Shown: positions 1-9,294, counted from the first letter of the stretch. The stretch is 62,768 nt of DNA from Rhodobacterales bacterium (GCA_025362795.1 JANYFE010000069.1:1-62768), one strand, 5' to 3'. Made by a program: numbers and translations. Notes: a model not told the origin generated them from the letters alone.

Positions 1-78
1 CCGCATTCATCGCTTGACGGTAGAACCCCCGATCAGGCCTACTTCAACCTGCCGCCGCCTGTAACGCTGGCGGCGTAA
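1..78 (+). pseudogene. 3' end of IS3-family transposase (OrfB), cut by window edge
   Basis: Frame 1 reads [16 protein letters not shown] and stops at 76-78. This is the usual C-terminus of the DDE integrase subunit of IS3-family elements ([17 protein letters not shown]). Only the last 25 codons are inside the window, so intactness upstream is unknown. The element end follows about 60 bases later and interrupts an ABC transporter ATPase gene. Confidence 0.8.
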
Positions 79-141
79 TCGAGGCGGAAAACCACTTAGA
101 AAACGCCCAGAACCTGTTCAGATAAACCGAACCACCTCTCA
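1..141 (+). mobile_element. right end of an IS3-family insertion sequence
   Basis: The transposase stop is followed by about 63 non-coding bases ending in ACCACCTCTCA at 131-141. Immediately afterwards the minus-strand ATPase reading frame resumes (residues ...GLAMV). Read from the ATPase side the element starts TGAGAGGTGG, consistent with the TG...CA termini of IS3-family elements. The other end lies outside the window, so target duplication cannot be checked. Confidence 0.7.
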
Positions 142-379
142 CCATCGCCAGCCCGCGTTCCGCCGGGTCCACCGCATTCATCCGTTTGCCGCCGATCATC
201 AGATCGCCGCTGGTGATGTCCTCCAGCCCAGCGATGCAGCGCAACAGGGTGCTCTTGCCACAACCCGACGGCCCGACAAACACGCAGAATTCGCCCTTTT
301 CGATCGACAGCGATACGTCGCGGATCACCTCTGCCCCGCCGAATTTCTTGCTGATGGATTTCAGTTCAATCTGCGGCAT
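142..379 (-). pseudogene. truncated sugar ABC transporter ATP-binding protein (UgpC/MalK family)
   Basis: The start is ATG at 377-379 ([15 protein letters not shown]), typical of UgpC/MalK importer ATPases. Walker A (GPSGCGKST) is intact near residue 38. The protein matches the family up to ERGLAMV, where FQSYALYPH normally follows; instead the frame enters insertion-sequence DNA. The signature motif, Walker B and TOBE domain are absent, so it is non-functional. The tail of a MalG-type permease lies 13 bases upstream, as expected for a permease-ATPase operon. The reading frame continues to 44 through the insertion, but that tail is not homologous. Confidence 0.85.
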
Positions 380-392
380 TGGCGGGCCTCCC

Positions 393-506
393 TCAACCTT
401 TGACCGCGCCGACTGCACTGCCGCCCATGATCTTTCGTTGGAAGAACACATAAATCAGGGTGATCGGGGCAGAGGCGAGGGCGATGCCTGCACACAGCAA
501 GGGCAT
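393..506 (-). pseudogene. C-terminal remnant of a MalG/UgpE-type sugar permease
   Basis: About 37 residues ending [19 protein letters not shown] match the conserved C-terminus of MalG-like permeases (last membrane helix, then FxQRxxxxGxxxGAVKG). Homology stops abruptly at about 506, where GntR-like coding sequence begins on the opposite strand. A deletion has therefore removed the rest of the permease and probably the other transporter genes. Confidence 0.75.
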
Positions 507-511
507 GACGC

Positions 512-1065
512 ATCCTGGACGGGCTTTTTGAACGGCGGGTCCGGTCGGCGCATTCTTGTCGCAAGCCGATCTGTGCGATCTGGTGGGCGTCCCCCTGGCC
601 CCGTTGCACGATACGCTGCGCGTGTAGGAGGCCGAGTGCATCCTGACCATCCATCCGCGTTCGGGCATCCAGTTTGTCCGGCCTGGGCTAGAACTAACCC
701 GCGCCACCTACCAGTTTCGCGTCCTCATCGAACGCGCCGCGGTGCGGATCCTTGCCGAGAATGCGGATGACGCGCTGCTGGCACATCTGGCCGCCGAACA
801 CGCAGCCCTTGTCGACCGGGTCGAACAGCTGATGCACAGTTCAGTGATCGGTACAATGTATAATACATTGATAAATATCAGCTATCGGCAGATCATGAAC
901 CACCTACGGCTGCTTCGGCTGAACCGCAAACTCAGCCGCCAGATCATCCTGCGCGCGCTGCGCGAACACGGCCAGATCATCGAGGCCTGCCAAAGGCGCG
1001 ACGCCGAGGCCGCCTTGCAGGCCCATCTTCAGGCCGCGGTCCAGCGCAACATCGGCTTTCTGTAA
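512..1065 (+). pseudogene. degenerate GntR-family (FCD domain) regulator
   Basis: Three pieces make up one FCD-type GntR protein. The first reads I-L-D-G-L-F-E-R-R; after a frameshift near 545 the second reads G-A-F-L-S-Q-A-D-L-C-D-L-V-G-V-P up to an in-frame TAG in D-T-L-R-V-stop near 626. The FCD ligand domain then continues to 1065 (ERAAVRILAENADDALL, then REHGQIIEACQRRDAEAAL). About 18 residues appear missing between VDRVEQ and LMHSSVIG. The original start is lost at the deletion junction near 510. It was presumably the local regulator of the decayed sugar ABC locus. Confidence 0.75.
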
Positions 1066-1120
1066 GGACAGGCCTGCCGGTCCCAAACCTGCCAATTTGT
1101 CTAAGATTTCGCCCCCATTC

Positions 1121-1150
1121 CCTTGTTCACAAATATCCCGCGGGTGACCA
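1121..1150 (-). repeat. degenerate copy of a GGGATATTT 3'-end repeat
   Basis: On the minus strand this reads CGCGGGATATTTGTGAAC, close to GTGGGATATTTATGAAC downstream of the hairpin at 13862. In both copies AAATTGGCAGG follows a short distance later. It lies in the otherwise featureless stretch 1066-1235. Confidence 0.4.
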
Positions 1151-1235
1151 ATTGAGCGTGCCACTGGTCCGAGCAACCAATGACGCAAGCTCCTCGCACA
1201 GCTAAACGCAGCAATGCGTGAGTTCCGGCAAACCC

Positions 1236-1775
1236 CTATTTGCCGTCGATTTCCGCCACTAGAGCCTCTGTCGGCCTGTCGCCCGCCAAGCGCAGCACCG
1301 GCACTCCCAAGGCCGCCAGCCAAGCCTCATGGCGGCGCAGGCTGCGACCGGTGAAAGCCGGATCGTCATAGCTGGCGGCCCAGGCCATGAAATCGGTGTA
1401 GCTTTGGTGGTGGGTGCCGCCAGGGGCGATGGCCGCGGTGCCGATCCGCAGCGCCTCGCGTCGGTGCAACCGGGCCAGACGGGTGGCAGGGTCAAGGTGC
1501 AGGAACACCACCTGATCAAACGACGCCGCAAACGGTTCACCCCAGCCCATCACGCTGCCGGACAACACCCAGGCTTGGCGCGGCAGGAACATCCGTTCCA
1601 CCAGATCCAGCCGCTCTGCGACGTCACGACGCGCGGTGTAGGGTGGCTCGGTGGGTTGCCAGTAATAATCGTCGCTGTCGTGGAACGGCACTGACCACGC
1701 CCCGGCCACCGCCCGCCCAAGGGTCGAGGTGCCAGAGCCGCTGGCCCCGACGATATGCAGGCGGCATGGTTTCAT
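1236..1775 (-). CDS. P-loop nucleoside/adenylate kinase-like ATPase
   Basis: This 179-residue protein opens with a phosphate-binding loop (HIVGASGSGTST, residues 7-18) followed by HDSDDYYW, the layout of small adenylate-kinase-like P-loop phosphotransferases (FlaR, AAA_18 type) in which the acidic segment binds the acceptor. The region QVVFLHLDPATRLARLHRRE around residues 88-107 looks like the kinase lid and Arg finger. No true acceptor is predictable. It lies 68 bases downstream of the hydantoinase gene on the same strand and may be co-transcribed. The ribosome-binding site is weak. Confidence in the family is good; the function is unknown. Confidence 0.7.
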   Translation of the reverse strand: MKPCRLHIVGASGSGTSTLGRAVAGAWSVPFHDSDDYYWQPTEPPYTARRDVAERLDLVERMFLPRQAWVLSGSVMGWGEPFAASFDQVVFLHLDPATRLARLHRREALRIGTAAIAPGGTHHQSYTDFMAWAASYDDPAFTGRSLRRHEAWLAALGVPVLRLAGDRPTEALVAEIDGK

Positions 1776-1843
1776 GGCCGCAGGACAAAGCGGAAGTCGC
1801 AGCGGGCGTCAAGACCAGCCACGCCCGCCAAGGCCTTTATCCG

Positions 1844-3856
1844 TCAATGCGCAACCCTTGGCCGGCCCGAGGCGGTGGCGCTGACCATTGCTTCGATGAA
1901 CATCTTCCGGCCCTCGACCATCGGGCCGCTGATGTCGCGGGTCACAACGACGCGCAGATCCTCGGCCCCGGCCGCGCGGGCCCGGGCGCGGGCTTCGGCC
2001 ACAACTGCGGCCTCCATCGCGTCAAGCGCGGCTTCGGGGCTGGTAAAGCTTTGCAACCCCTCTGGCAGATGGGCGGTAAAGCGGCCCTCGCCGGGGCTGG
2101 AGACCAGACCCTGTGCCCGCTGGCTGACCTGACCGACCACCGCACCGATCGCATTGGCAACGCCGGCATGGTCAGGCAAGATCATCTCGCAGCCCAGAAT
2201 ATCGCCCACCGCGCCATAATAGCTTGCAGCCGAGGCGCCCAGACCGATCACCGGCACACCCAGCCGCGTGGTGAGTTCCACAACGCCCCGGTGCCGTCGC
2301 AACCCGGCTTGGGTCAAGGGATGCCGCGCCAGCACCTCTGCCGAAGCGCCATCAAAATTGCCATCTTCGTCAAAAGCTGCTTCCAACAGGCAGTCCACGG
2401 TCTGCGCGGTCAGCTGGTCGATGATCCCTTGTGACAGGCTGGCCGCATCCGGCGCAAACCGCTCGCCCGAGCCATTGCGCCGCCGGCCCAGCAGGCGCAC
2501 CGCCTTTTCTGCCGCCACCGCATCCCAGCCATCCTGCCGCCCCAGCACGTGACTGGCATCCGACGGCGTGACGCCCGAAACCATCACCAGGCCCCGTGCC
2601 ACCAACCGCTCCATCGCCGCCACTTCCAACCGCGAGGTCAGCGCAGCGGCAAGCGGCATCGGCCTGACAACCCGCGCCAGCACCGCCGCTTCGCGTGTGG
2701 ACAGCCCGCCGGTCTGCGCCGCAACCAGGCCGGACATTGGCACCACGAAGCGCCCGTCAAATTCACCTGACGCCTCGTTTGACAGGGCGCGGTCCAGGGT
2801 GGCATGGACCATTTCGCCATGCTCCACCGCCAGTAGCGCCACCGGGATCAGCCGCCGCGGCCCCAGGCGCAGGCCACCCGTCAAACCTTCGGCCAATAGC
2901 CGCACTTCGCTGTCGCCACCCAGACCGGTGGTGCGCATCGCCACCGCCTCGACCATCGTGCGAAAGCCGCCGACTCGGGCGCCTTCGGGGTCAATCTCTG
3001 GCAGCCCACCGCGCAGCAGGGCCACGTCAGTGGTGGTGCCGCCGATATCGCTGACCAGCGCATCCGACGCCCCGGTCAGCCAGCGGGCACCGACGATACT
3101 GGCCGCAGGGCCGGACAGGATCGTCTCGATCGGCCGTTCCCGCACCATTGCCGCCGAAATCAGCGCCCCGTCGCCGCGCACCACCATCAGCGGGGCAGAC
3201 ACACCAATCGCCAGAAGATGGCGTTCGCAGGCTGCCACCAGCCGGTCGATCATCCCGATCAGCCGCGCATTCAGCACCGCCGTCAGTGCCCGTTTGGGGC
3301 CGTTCAGTTGCGCTGACAATTCGTGCGAACAGGTCACGGGCCGTCCGGTGATCCGCCGGATCAGGTCACGGGCCGCAACCTCATGCGCCGGATTGCGGGT
3401 GGCAAAACGGGCGGCGACGGCAAAGCCCATGACCTGATCACGTAACTCTGCCACCGCGCGTTCCAGCGCAGCAAGGTCCAGCGCCCCCGCCTCGGTCCCG
3501 GCATGGCTATGGCCGCCATCCAGCAGGATGACGGGATCGCCCTTCAGCGCCTCGGTCAGACCGCCGCGTTCCAGATCACCCGGATCAAAGCCGATGAACA
3601 CCAGCGCGACCCGGCCACCCTGACCTTCGACCAAAGCATTGGTCGCCAAAGTGGTGGACAGGGACACCAGCGCCACCTGCGCCGCCGCAATCCCTGCACC
3701 CGCCAGCGCCGCATCCACCGCCCGCCCGATGCCCAAAGCCAGATCGCCGCGCGTGGTCAGGGACTTGGCCGATCCGATCACCGCATCCGCCGCCTCGTCC
3801 AGGATCACCGCATCGGTATAGGTGCCGCCGGTATCGACACCCAGAAAATAAGCCAT
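1844..3856 (-). CDS. hydantoinase/oxoprolinase family protein (HyuA-like)
   Basis: The 670-residue product has the length of HyuA/N-methylhydantoinase A subunits, ATP-dependent enzymes opening hydantoin or oxoproline rings. The Hydant_A_N domain starts FLGVDTGGTYTDAVI. The second actin-like ATPase phosphate loop SDIGGTTTDVA is near residue 270. I chose the ATG at 3856 because GGGACGG precedes it and the family N-terminus begins there; a longer in-frame start at 4009 adds an unrelated 51-residue stretch. No HyuB partner is adjacent, so it may act alone or with a distant partner. It is divergent from the PAP2 gene across 216 bases. Confidence 0.85.
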   Translation of the reverse strand: MAYFLGVDTGGTYTDAVILDEAADAVIGSAKSLTTRGDLALGIGRAVDAALAGAGIAAAQVALVSLSTTLATNALVEGQGGRVALVFIGFDPGDLERGGLTEALKGDPVILLDGGHSHAGTEAGALDLAALERAVAELRDQVMGFAVAARFATRNPAHEVAARDLIRRITGRPVTCSHELSAQLNGPKRALTAVLNARLIGMIDRLVAACERHLLAIGVSAPLMVVRGDGALISAAMVRERPIETILSGPAASIVGARWLTGASDALVSDIGGTTTDVALLRGGLPEIDPEGARVGGFRTMVEAVAMRTTGLGGDSEVRLLAEGLTGGLRLGPRRLIPVALLAVEHGEMVHATLDRALSNEASGEFDGRFVVPMSGLVAAQTGGLSTREAAVLARVVRPMPLAAALTSRLEVAAMERLVARGLVMVSGVTPSDASHVLGRQDGWDAVAAEKAVRLLGRRRNGSGERFAPDAASLSQGIIDQLTAQTVDCLLEAAFDEDGNFDGASAEVLARHPLTQAGLRRHRGVVELTTRLGVPVIGLGASAASYYGAVGDILGCEMILPDHAGVANAIGAVVGQVSQRAQGLVSSPGEGRFTAHLPEGLQSFTSPEAALDAMEAAVVAEARARARAAGAEDLRVVVTRDISGPMVEGRKMFIEAMVSATASGRPRVAH

Positions 3857-4072
3857 GTCCCGCCGTCCCTTGTTCTTTTGCAATGACATAGGCCGGGCAG
3901 GCCGGAAGGTCACGCCCTCGCTCGACCTATTTTCGTCGGTGCAGGGCAACGGCAACAGGTCCGCGCAACCCAAGGTAAGGTAGCGCTGCCGATGGGTCAG
4001 TTTCGCCATGACATCACAAGCCCAAATGGGGTAAGGGCTGCACGGCCTGAACCTGGCAAAAGGATATCACGG

Positions 4073-4615
4073 ATGGACGCAGCACTGACCCAATGGATCA
4101 ACAGCTTCGCCGGGCTGAACCAGGCGCTGGATGCAACCATGCTGGCCATCACCAATTTTGGCGTCCCGCTGATCATTGCCTGCGTGGCGCTGCAATGGTT
4201 TGCCCGCCGCGACCGCCCGCATGTGCGGCACGCGGCGGTCAGTGCCGGGCTGGCCTTCGTCCTGGGCCTGGCGCTCAACCAAATCATCCTGTTGGTGGTC
4301 CACCGCATCCGCCCCTATGACGCGGGCCTGACCCATCTGCTGCTGCCGCGAAGTGCGGATTGGTCGTTCCCGTCCGACCATGCCACCGCCGTCGTCAGCA
4401 TCGTTGCGGTCTTCCTGCTGCACCGCCTGCCGCGCCGGGCGCTTGCCTTGACGGTGCTGGCGGCGCTGATCTGCCTGTCGCGGGTCTATGTCGGCACGCA
4501 TTATGTCTCCGACATCCTGGGAGGTGCCGCGACCGGGATTGCGGCGGCGGTCATCACTAAATTCGCCTACCGCGAAGGCAGCCGTCTCGACCGCTTTGTG
4601 ACCACGATCCTCTGA
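4073..4615 (+). CDS. PAP2-family membrane phosphatase
   Basis: The product has 180 residues and several hydrophobic helices. It shows PAP2 motif 2 (SFPSDHATA) and motif 3 (SRVYVGTHYVSDILGG, with Arg, His and Asp). The first motif is HRIRPYD; the Lys expected seven residues before its Arg is not evident. Such proteins dephosphorylate lipid phosphates such as undecaprenyl diphosphate or phosphatidic acid at the inner membrane. The start is ATG at 4073, preceded by AAAGGA; an upstream in-frame ATG at 3992 lacks family similarity. The gene converges on rpoN with a 16-base gap. Confidence 0.8.
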   Translation: MDAALTQWINSFAGLNQALDATMLAITNFGVPLIIACVALQWFARRDRPHVRHAAVSAGLAFVLGLALNQIILLVVHRIRPYDAGLTHLLLPRSADWSFPSDHATAVVSIVAVFLLHRLPRRALALTVLAALICLSRVYVGTHYVSDILGGAATGIAAAVITKFAYREGSRLDRFVTTIL

Positions 4616-4631
4616 CCGCGCGGCAAAGACC

Positions 4632-5912
4632 TCAGCGCCCGCGCCGTCGCCGGTGCGCCGGGGGAATGTTCAACATGGCGCGGTATTTCGCCACAGTCCG
4701 CCGCGCCACGACGGCGCCGCCCTGCGCCAGTGCCGCAGCCAAAACCTCGTCCGACAGCGGCGCACCGGCAGGCTCGCCCGCCACCAGCCGTACCAGCCTG
4801 TCGCGCAGGGCAGCCGCCGCGACGCCGCCCCCATCCGCGCCGCCGACCGCCCCGCTGAACATCAGTCGCAGCCACCAGGTGCCGCGCGGCGTGTCGACGG
4901 AGCTGCCCGCCACCACACGGCTGACCGTGCTTTCGTGCAGGCCTAGCGCCTCGGCCACCTCTGCCATCGTCATCGGCACCAGTGCGGCGGGCCCCTGCGC
5001 CAGGGCCGCCTTCTGCCGCGCCAGGATCTCGCCGCCGACCCGCAGCAAGGTCGAATTCCGCGCTTCAAGCATGTTGCGCAACACTTTGGCCGCTGTCAGC
5101 CCGGCGGGCGTTCCGGCATCGCTGTCCACCACATGCAGCGTCGGCAGGCAGGACCGGTTCAGCGTGACATCCCAGCCCCCGGCAGCCGCCAACCGCACGA
5201 TCAGGTCAGGCTCTTTTGGATGCGCCACCGCCAGTGATTCGAATTCGGTGCCCGGTTTGGGGTTCAGCGCCCGGATAAGCTTGAACCGCCGCAAGACCTC
5301 GGCTTCGCTGACCTTGGTCAGCCGCGCCAGCCGTGCCATGTCGCCCGAAGCCAGCAGGTCCAGCCGCGCCAGCATCACCGCCATCACCGGATCATAGCAG
5401 CCCTCGTCTTGCGCTTGCAGCCGCAGGCATTCGGTCAGATCGCGGGCGAACAGCCCCACCGGTTCGATTTGCTGCAACCGCAGCAGCACTGCGTCAACCT
5501 CGCGCGGCTTCAGATCCAACTCGCGCGCAATCACCATGACCGGGCGGCCCAGCCAGCCCGACGGCTCCAGCGCTTCGGCCAGAGCCAGCGCAATCCGGCG
5601 GTCCTGCGGGTCACTGATCCGGCGATCAATTGCGGCCAGAACATGGGCCATCAGGCTTGGCCCTGCTCCCTCGTGTTCAACCGCGTCTGCGATTGCGCCG
5701 GGCAGCACCCGGGTCCAGCGCGGCAACCATTCGCCCGGCGCGGGCAAAGGCGGCGGGTCCAGCCGGACATGCGGGTTGTCGGCCGCCTGTTCTTCAAGAT
5801 AGCGCACGAGCCCCGCGGCATCCGCCCGCAGCATGCGGATCGACACTTGCAGGCCCGCGTTCAGCTGCAACCTTTGGGTCTGCGTGACCTGAATGCGGGG
5901 ACGCTGGCTCAT
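4632..5912 (-). CDS. rpoN: RNA polymerase sigma-54 factor
   Basis: This 426-residue protein has the sigma-54 layout. The Gln/Leu-rich activator-interaction region I is at the N-terminus (QTQRLQLNAGLQVSIRML). The core-binding domain follows (LEPSGWLGRP..., QQIEPVGLFARDL, NPKPGTEF). Near the C-terminus are an HTH (VAEALGLHESTVSRVVA) and the RpoN box ARRTVAKYR at residues 403-411, which binds the -24 element. The chromosomal rpoN neighbours I know from other proteobacteria (lptB, hpf, ptsN) are absent, so this may be an accessory copy of the kind described in Rhodobacter. It is divergent from selD. Confidence 0.93.
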   Translation of the reverse strand: MSQRPRIQVTQTQRLQLNAGLQVSIRMLRADAAGLVRYLEEQAADNPHVRLDPPPLPAPGEWLPRWTRVLPGAIADAVEHEGAGPSLMAHVLAAIDRRISDPQDRRIALALAEALEPSGWLGRPVMVIARELDLKPREVDAVLLRLQQIEPVGLFARDLTECLRLQAQDEGCYDPVMAVMLARLDLLASGDMARLARLTKVSEAEVLRRFKLIRALNPKPGTEFESLAVAHPKEPDLIVRLAAAGGWDVTLNRSCLPTLHVVDSDAGTPAGLTAAKVLRNMLEARNSTLLRVGGEILARQKAALAQGPAALVPMTMAEVAEALGLHESTVSRVVAGSSVDTPRGTWWLRLMFSGAVGGADGGGVAAAALRDRLVRLVAGEPAGAPLSDEVLAAALAQGGAVVARRTVAKYRAMLNIPPAHRRRRGR

Positions 5913-6036
5913 GGTTCAGGATTAGTAGAGCTGCAGAGGTCTGGCAAGGACGCCCCTCGCCATCGGCCGGTGCTGCGGATAGAGGATGGGGCAGATCCTG
6001 CGGCAAGACCCGACCGCCCCAAGTGAATGACCTGCG

Positions 6037-8226
6037 ATGCAAGACCCCAATATCCCGCTGATACGCGACCTGGTCCTGATCGGCGGCGGGCACAGTCATG
6101 CGCTGGTGCTGCGGATGTGGGCGATGAACCCTCTGGCCGGCGTGCGGTTGACCCTGATCAACCCCGATCCCATCGCGCCCTATACCGGAATGCTGCCCGG
6201 CCTGATCGCAGGGCACTACTCCAGACCCGAGATGATGATCGACCTCGTCCGTCTGGCCCGGTTTGCCGGTGCAAGGCTGATCCTTGACAGTGCCACCGGC
6301 ATTGACCGAGCCGCGCGAGAAATCCAGCTGCAAAACCGCCCAGCTTTGGCCTATGACCTTGCCAGCCTTGATATCGGCATCACCTCGGACCTGCCTGATA
6401 TGCCGGGTTTTGCCGAGCACAGCGTGTCCGCCAAACCCTTGGGCCACTATGCAGCCCGCTGGCAGGACTTCGTCAGCCGCGCCCTGACCGCGCCGCAACT
6501 GGTGATCATCGGCGGTGGGGTCGGCGGCATAGAACTCGCCCTGGCCTCGTCTCACCGCTTGCGCACAACCGGCACGCAAGCCCGGATCACCGTCCTGCAA
6601 TCCGGGCCGGTGGCGTTGCCCGCCGTTGGCGCGAAAGCCCGCGATCAGCTGCTGGCGACGTGCCGCGCCCGGGGCATCACGGTCCTTCTGAACGCCCGTG
6701 CGACCTTGGCCGATAGCGCGGGCGTCACCCTGGAGGATGGCAGCCGCATTCCGTCAGATTTTACCCTGACCGTCGCGGGCGCTCGCCCCCATCGGTGGCT
6801 GACTGCGACCGGCCTTGCCCTGCACGAGGGCTTTGTGACCGCAAGTGAAACGCTGCAATCCTCTGACCCGCTGATTTTCGCGAGCGGCGACTGTGTCCAC
6901 TTGCCGCACGCCCCGCGCCCCAAGGCCGGGGTCTATGCCGTACGTGCCGCGCCAATCCTGCTGCACAACCTGCGCGCCAGCCTGAGCGGTGCCGCCCTGC
7001 GCCCGTTCCAGCCGCAAAAGGACTACCTCAAGCTGATCTCGCTGGGGGACCAAACCGCACTGGCCGACAAATGGGGGCTGCAAGGCGGCGGCAACTGGTT
7101 GTGGCGGTTGAAAGACCGCATTGACCGCAAATTCATGGCCAAATTCGCGGATTACCCGGCGATGGAAACTGCGACCCTGCCCGCCCACGCAGCACAAGGG
7201 CTGGCCGCGGCGATGGAAGAAAAGCCGCTGTGCGGTGGCTGCGGCGCGAAAGTCGGGCCGTCGGGCCTTGCCGCCACCCTGGCCGCGCTGCCCGCACCAC
7301 GCCGCGCCGATGTGCTGTCTGGTCCGGGCGACGATGCCGCCCAACTGCGGGCAGGCGACGCCATTCAGGTCATCACGACCGACCATCTGCGCACGTTCAC
7401 CTGCGATCCGCGCCTGATGACCCGGATCACCGCCATTCATGCGCTGGGCGATATCTGGGCGATGGGGGCCGCGCCACAAGCCGTCCTTGCCCAGATCACC
7501 CTGCCGCGCCTGTCACCAGAGTTGCAGTCGCGCTATATGACCGAAATCATGGCAGAAGCGGCGCAGGTTTTTGCGGCTGCCGGGGCGGATATCATCGGCG
7601 GTCACACCTCACTTGGGGCCGAGCTGACCATCGGCTTTACCATCACCGGTCTGACCCGGCACCCGATCACCAAAGGCGGGGCACTAGCCGGTGACGCGCT
7701 GATCCTGACCAAAGCGATTGGCTCGGGCACCATCATGGCCGCCGAAATGGCCACGGCCCGCCTGCCAGACATGATGTTGGGCGAGGCGGTCGCCACCGCC
7801 TTTTCCACCATGACCCGCCCCTCAGCGCAGGCGGCTGCGATCCTGACGCCGCACGCCCATGCCATGACCGACGTCACCGGGTTTGGCCTCGCCGGTCATC
7901 TGATGGAGATCCTCGACGCCTCGCAATGTGCGGCTGTCCTCACACTGGCGGATATCGCGGTGCTGGCGGGCGCCGAACCCCTTGCCGCCGCAGGTCATGC
8001 CTCAAGCATCGCCCCCGCCAACCGCGCCAAACTGCTGGGCCGCATCACCGGACCCGTTACTGCCAGGACTGCCCTGCTGTACGACCCGCAAACCAGCGGT
8101 GGCCTGCTTGCCGCCGTGCCCGCCAAGATGGCCGGAATGCTGCTAATGGCGCTGCGCGAAGCCGATCCCGACGCCGCCATCATCGGCCATATCACCGCAG
8201 GCTCACCGCGCATTACCCTCGCGTGA
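6037..8226 (+). CDS. selD: NADH dehydrogenase-like domain fused to selenide, water dikinase
   Basis: The 729-residue product is a fusion. Residues about 10-330 form a pyridine-nucleotide-disulfide-oxidoreductase-like flavoprotein (VLIGGGHSHALVL at the N-terminus, a second nucleotide loop VIIGGGVGGIELAL near 155, FASGDCVHL near 280). Residues about 395-729 are SelD, which makes selenophosphate from selenide and ATP. The SelD active segment CGGCGAKVG starts at residue 399; Cys402 and Lys405 align with E. coli Cys17 and Lys20. Ala replaces the non-essential second Cys. The flavin half probably supplies reductant or reduced selenium, but that is inference. It converges on mnmH with a 12-base gap. 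Confidence 0.92.
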   Translation: MQDPNIPLIRDLVLIGGGHSHALVLRMWAMNPLAGVRLTLINPDPIAPYTGMLPGLIAGHYSRPEMMIDLVRLARFAGARLILDSATGIDRAAREIQLQNRPALAYDLASLDIGITSDLPDMPGFAEHSVSAKPLGHYAARWQDFVSRALTAPQLVIIGGGVGGIELALASSHRLRTTGTQARITVLQSGPVALPAVGAKARDQLLATCRARGITVLLNARATLADSAGVTLEDGSRIPSDFTLTVAGARPHRWLTATGLALHEGFVTASETLQSSDPLIFASGDCVHLPHAPRPKAGVYAVRAAPILLHNLRASLSGAALRPFQPQKDYLKLISLGDQTALADKWGLQGGGNWLWRLKDRIDRKFMAKFADYPAMETATLPAHAAQGLAAAMEEKPLCGGCGAKVGPSGLAATLAALPAPRRADVLSGPGDDAAQLRAGDAIQVITTDHLRTFTCDPRLMTRITAIHALGDIWAMGAAPQAVLAQITLPRLSPELQSRYMTEIMAEAAQVFAAAGADIIGGHTSLGAELTIGFTITGLTRHPITKGGALAGDALILTKAIGSGTIMAAEMATARLPDMMLGEAVATAFSTMTRPSAQAAAILTPHAHAMTDVTGFGLAGHLMEILDASQCAAVLTLADIAVLAGAEPLAAAGHASSIAPANRAKLLGRITGPVTARTALLYDPQTSGGLLAAVPAKMAGMLLMALREADPDAAIIGHITAGSPRITLA

Positions 8227-8238
8227 TACCGCCATACA

Positions 8239-9294
8239 TCAGGCCCGCTGCCCCAGAACCTGCGCCGCCACCGCATCGGCCAGAGCAGGCAGATCATCCT
8301 CTGCCAGACCGTCTGCCGGCACCTCGACAAACGGCACTGCCATCCGCGCCCGGTGTTTTTCGTAGCGCGGATCGTAATGCAACTCCATCAGACTGTCCGC
8401 CAGCGCCCCAAAGGCACCGCCGTCCGCCAGTCTCAACCATTCGTCCACCACATCATGGGCCTGCGCCCCGCGCAGCAGGTTGATGACGCCCGCCAGCCGG
8501 TCGCGGTCCGCCACCATATCGCCATAGGCCCGCACCAGATATTCCGCCCGGCACCCTCTTGTCGCGGCAATCACCACGCGCGGCGCCATCCGCATCGCTT
8601 TCCACAACTCCGGTGGCAAACGGCAATCCCCCACCTTTGAACTTTCCGCCTCCACCACCACCGGACGGGACGGATCCAGCTTGGCCAGTGCCAAAGCCAG
8701 CGCCATCTCAAACGCCTTTTGCGACGGCTGCCCGCCCGGCATATGGCCGAACAGCGACCCGCGATGCCGCGCCAGCCCCTCCAGATCAATGACTTGCACG
8801 CCGCGTTCCGGCAGCAGGTTCAGGATTGCGGTCTTGGCCGATCCGGTATTGCCGTCCAGCACCACCACCCGCGACGCCAGCGGCGTGTCGTATAATTGCT
8901 TGACCACCAGCGCCCGCCAGCTTTTGTAACCGCCCGCAATCGTATCCACCCGCCAGCCGATCTGCGCCAGAATGGAGGCAAACGACCCCGACCGCTGCCC
9001 GCCGCGCCAGCAATAGACCAAAGGCTTCCACGCCCCGGTCTTGTCGGCCAATGGCCCCTGCAAATGCGCCGCCGCATTCTTGGCCACCAGCGCCGCGCCG
9101 ACTTTCCGCGCCTTGAACGGGCTGACTTGCTTGTAGATTGTGCCCACCTCCGCCCGCTCGGCATCGCTCAGAACCGGCAGCGAAATCGCGCCCGGCAGAT
9201 GATCCTCGGCAAACTCCGCAGGCGCCCGCACATCAATGATGTCGTCAAACCCAAGGGTATAAATGTCCGACAGCGAGGTAAGGGTGATGGCCAT
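8239..9294 (-). CDS. mnmH: tRNA 2-selenouridine synthase
   Basis: This 351-residue protein (also SelU/YbbB) replaces sulfur by selenium at U34 of tRNAs for Lys, Glu and Gln, using selenophosphate. The N-terminal rhodanese domain (DIIDVRAPAEF...) carries its catalytic Cys95 in YCWRGGQRSGS. A P-loop GNTGSAKT follows at residues 148-155, and the rest matches the C-terminal domain of the family. It is convergent with the selD fusion that supplies its substrate. With no selA, selB or selenocysteine tRNA in the window, local selenium use points to tRNA modification. Confidence 0.95.
   Translation of the reverse strand: MAITLTSLSDIYTLGFDDIIDVRAPAEFAEDHLPGAISLPVLSDAERAEVGTIYKQVSPFKARKVGAALVAKNAAAHLQGPLADKTGAWKPLVYCWRGGQRSGSFASILAQIGWRVDTIAGGYKSWRALVVKQLYDTPLASRVVVLDGNTGSAKTAILNLLPERGVQVIDLEGLARHRGSLFGHMPGGQPSQKAFEMALALALAKLDPSRPVVVEAESSKVGDCRLPPELWKAMRMAPRVVIAATRGCRAEYLVRAYGDMVADRDRLAGVINLLRGAQAHDVVDEWLRLADGGAFGALADSLMELHYDPRYEKHRARMAVPFVEVPADGLAEDDLPALADAVAAQVLGQRA

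Noticed and set aside
7231-7248. Possible selenocysteine in SelD
   Set aside because: The active-site codon is TGC (Cys), with no in-frame TGA, so no recoding is needed.
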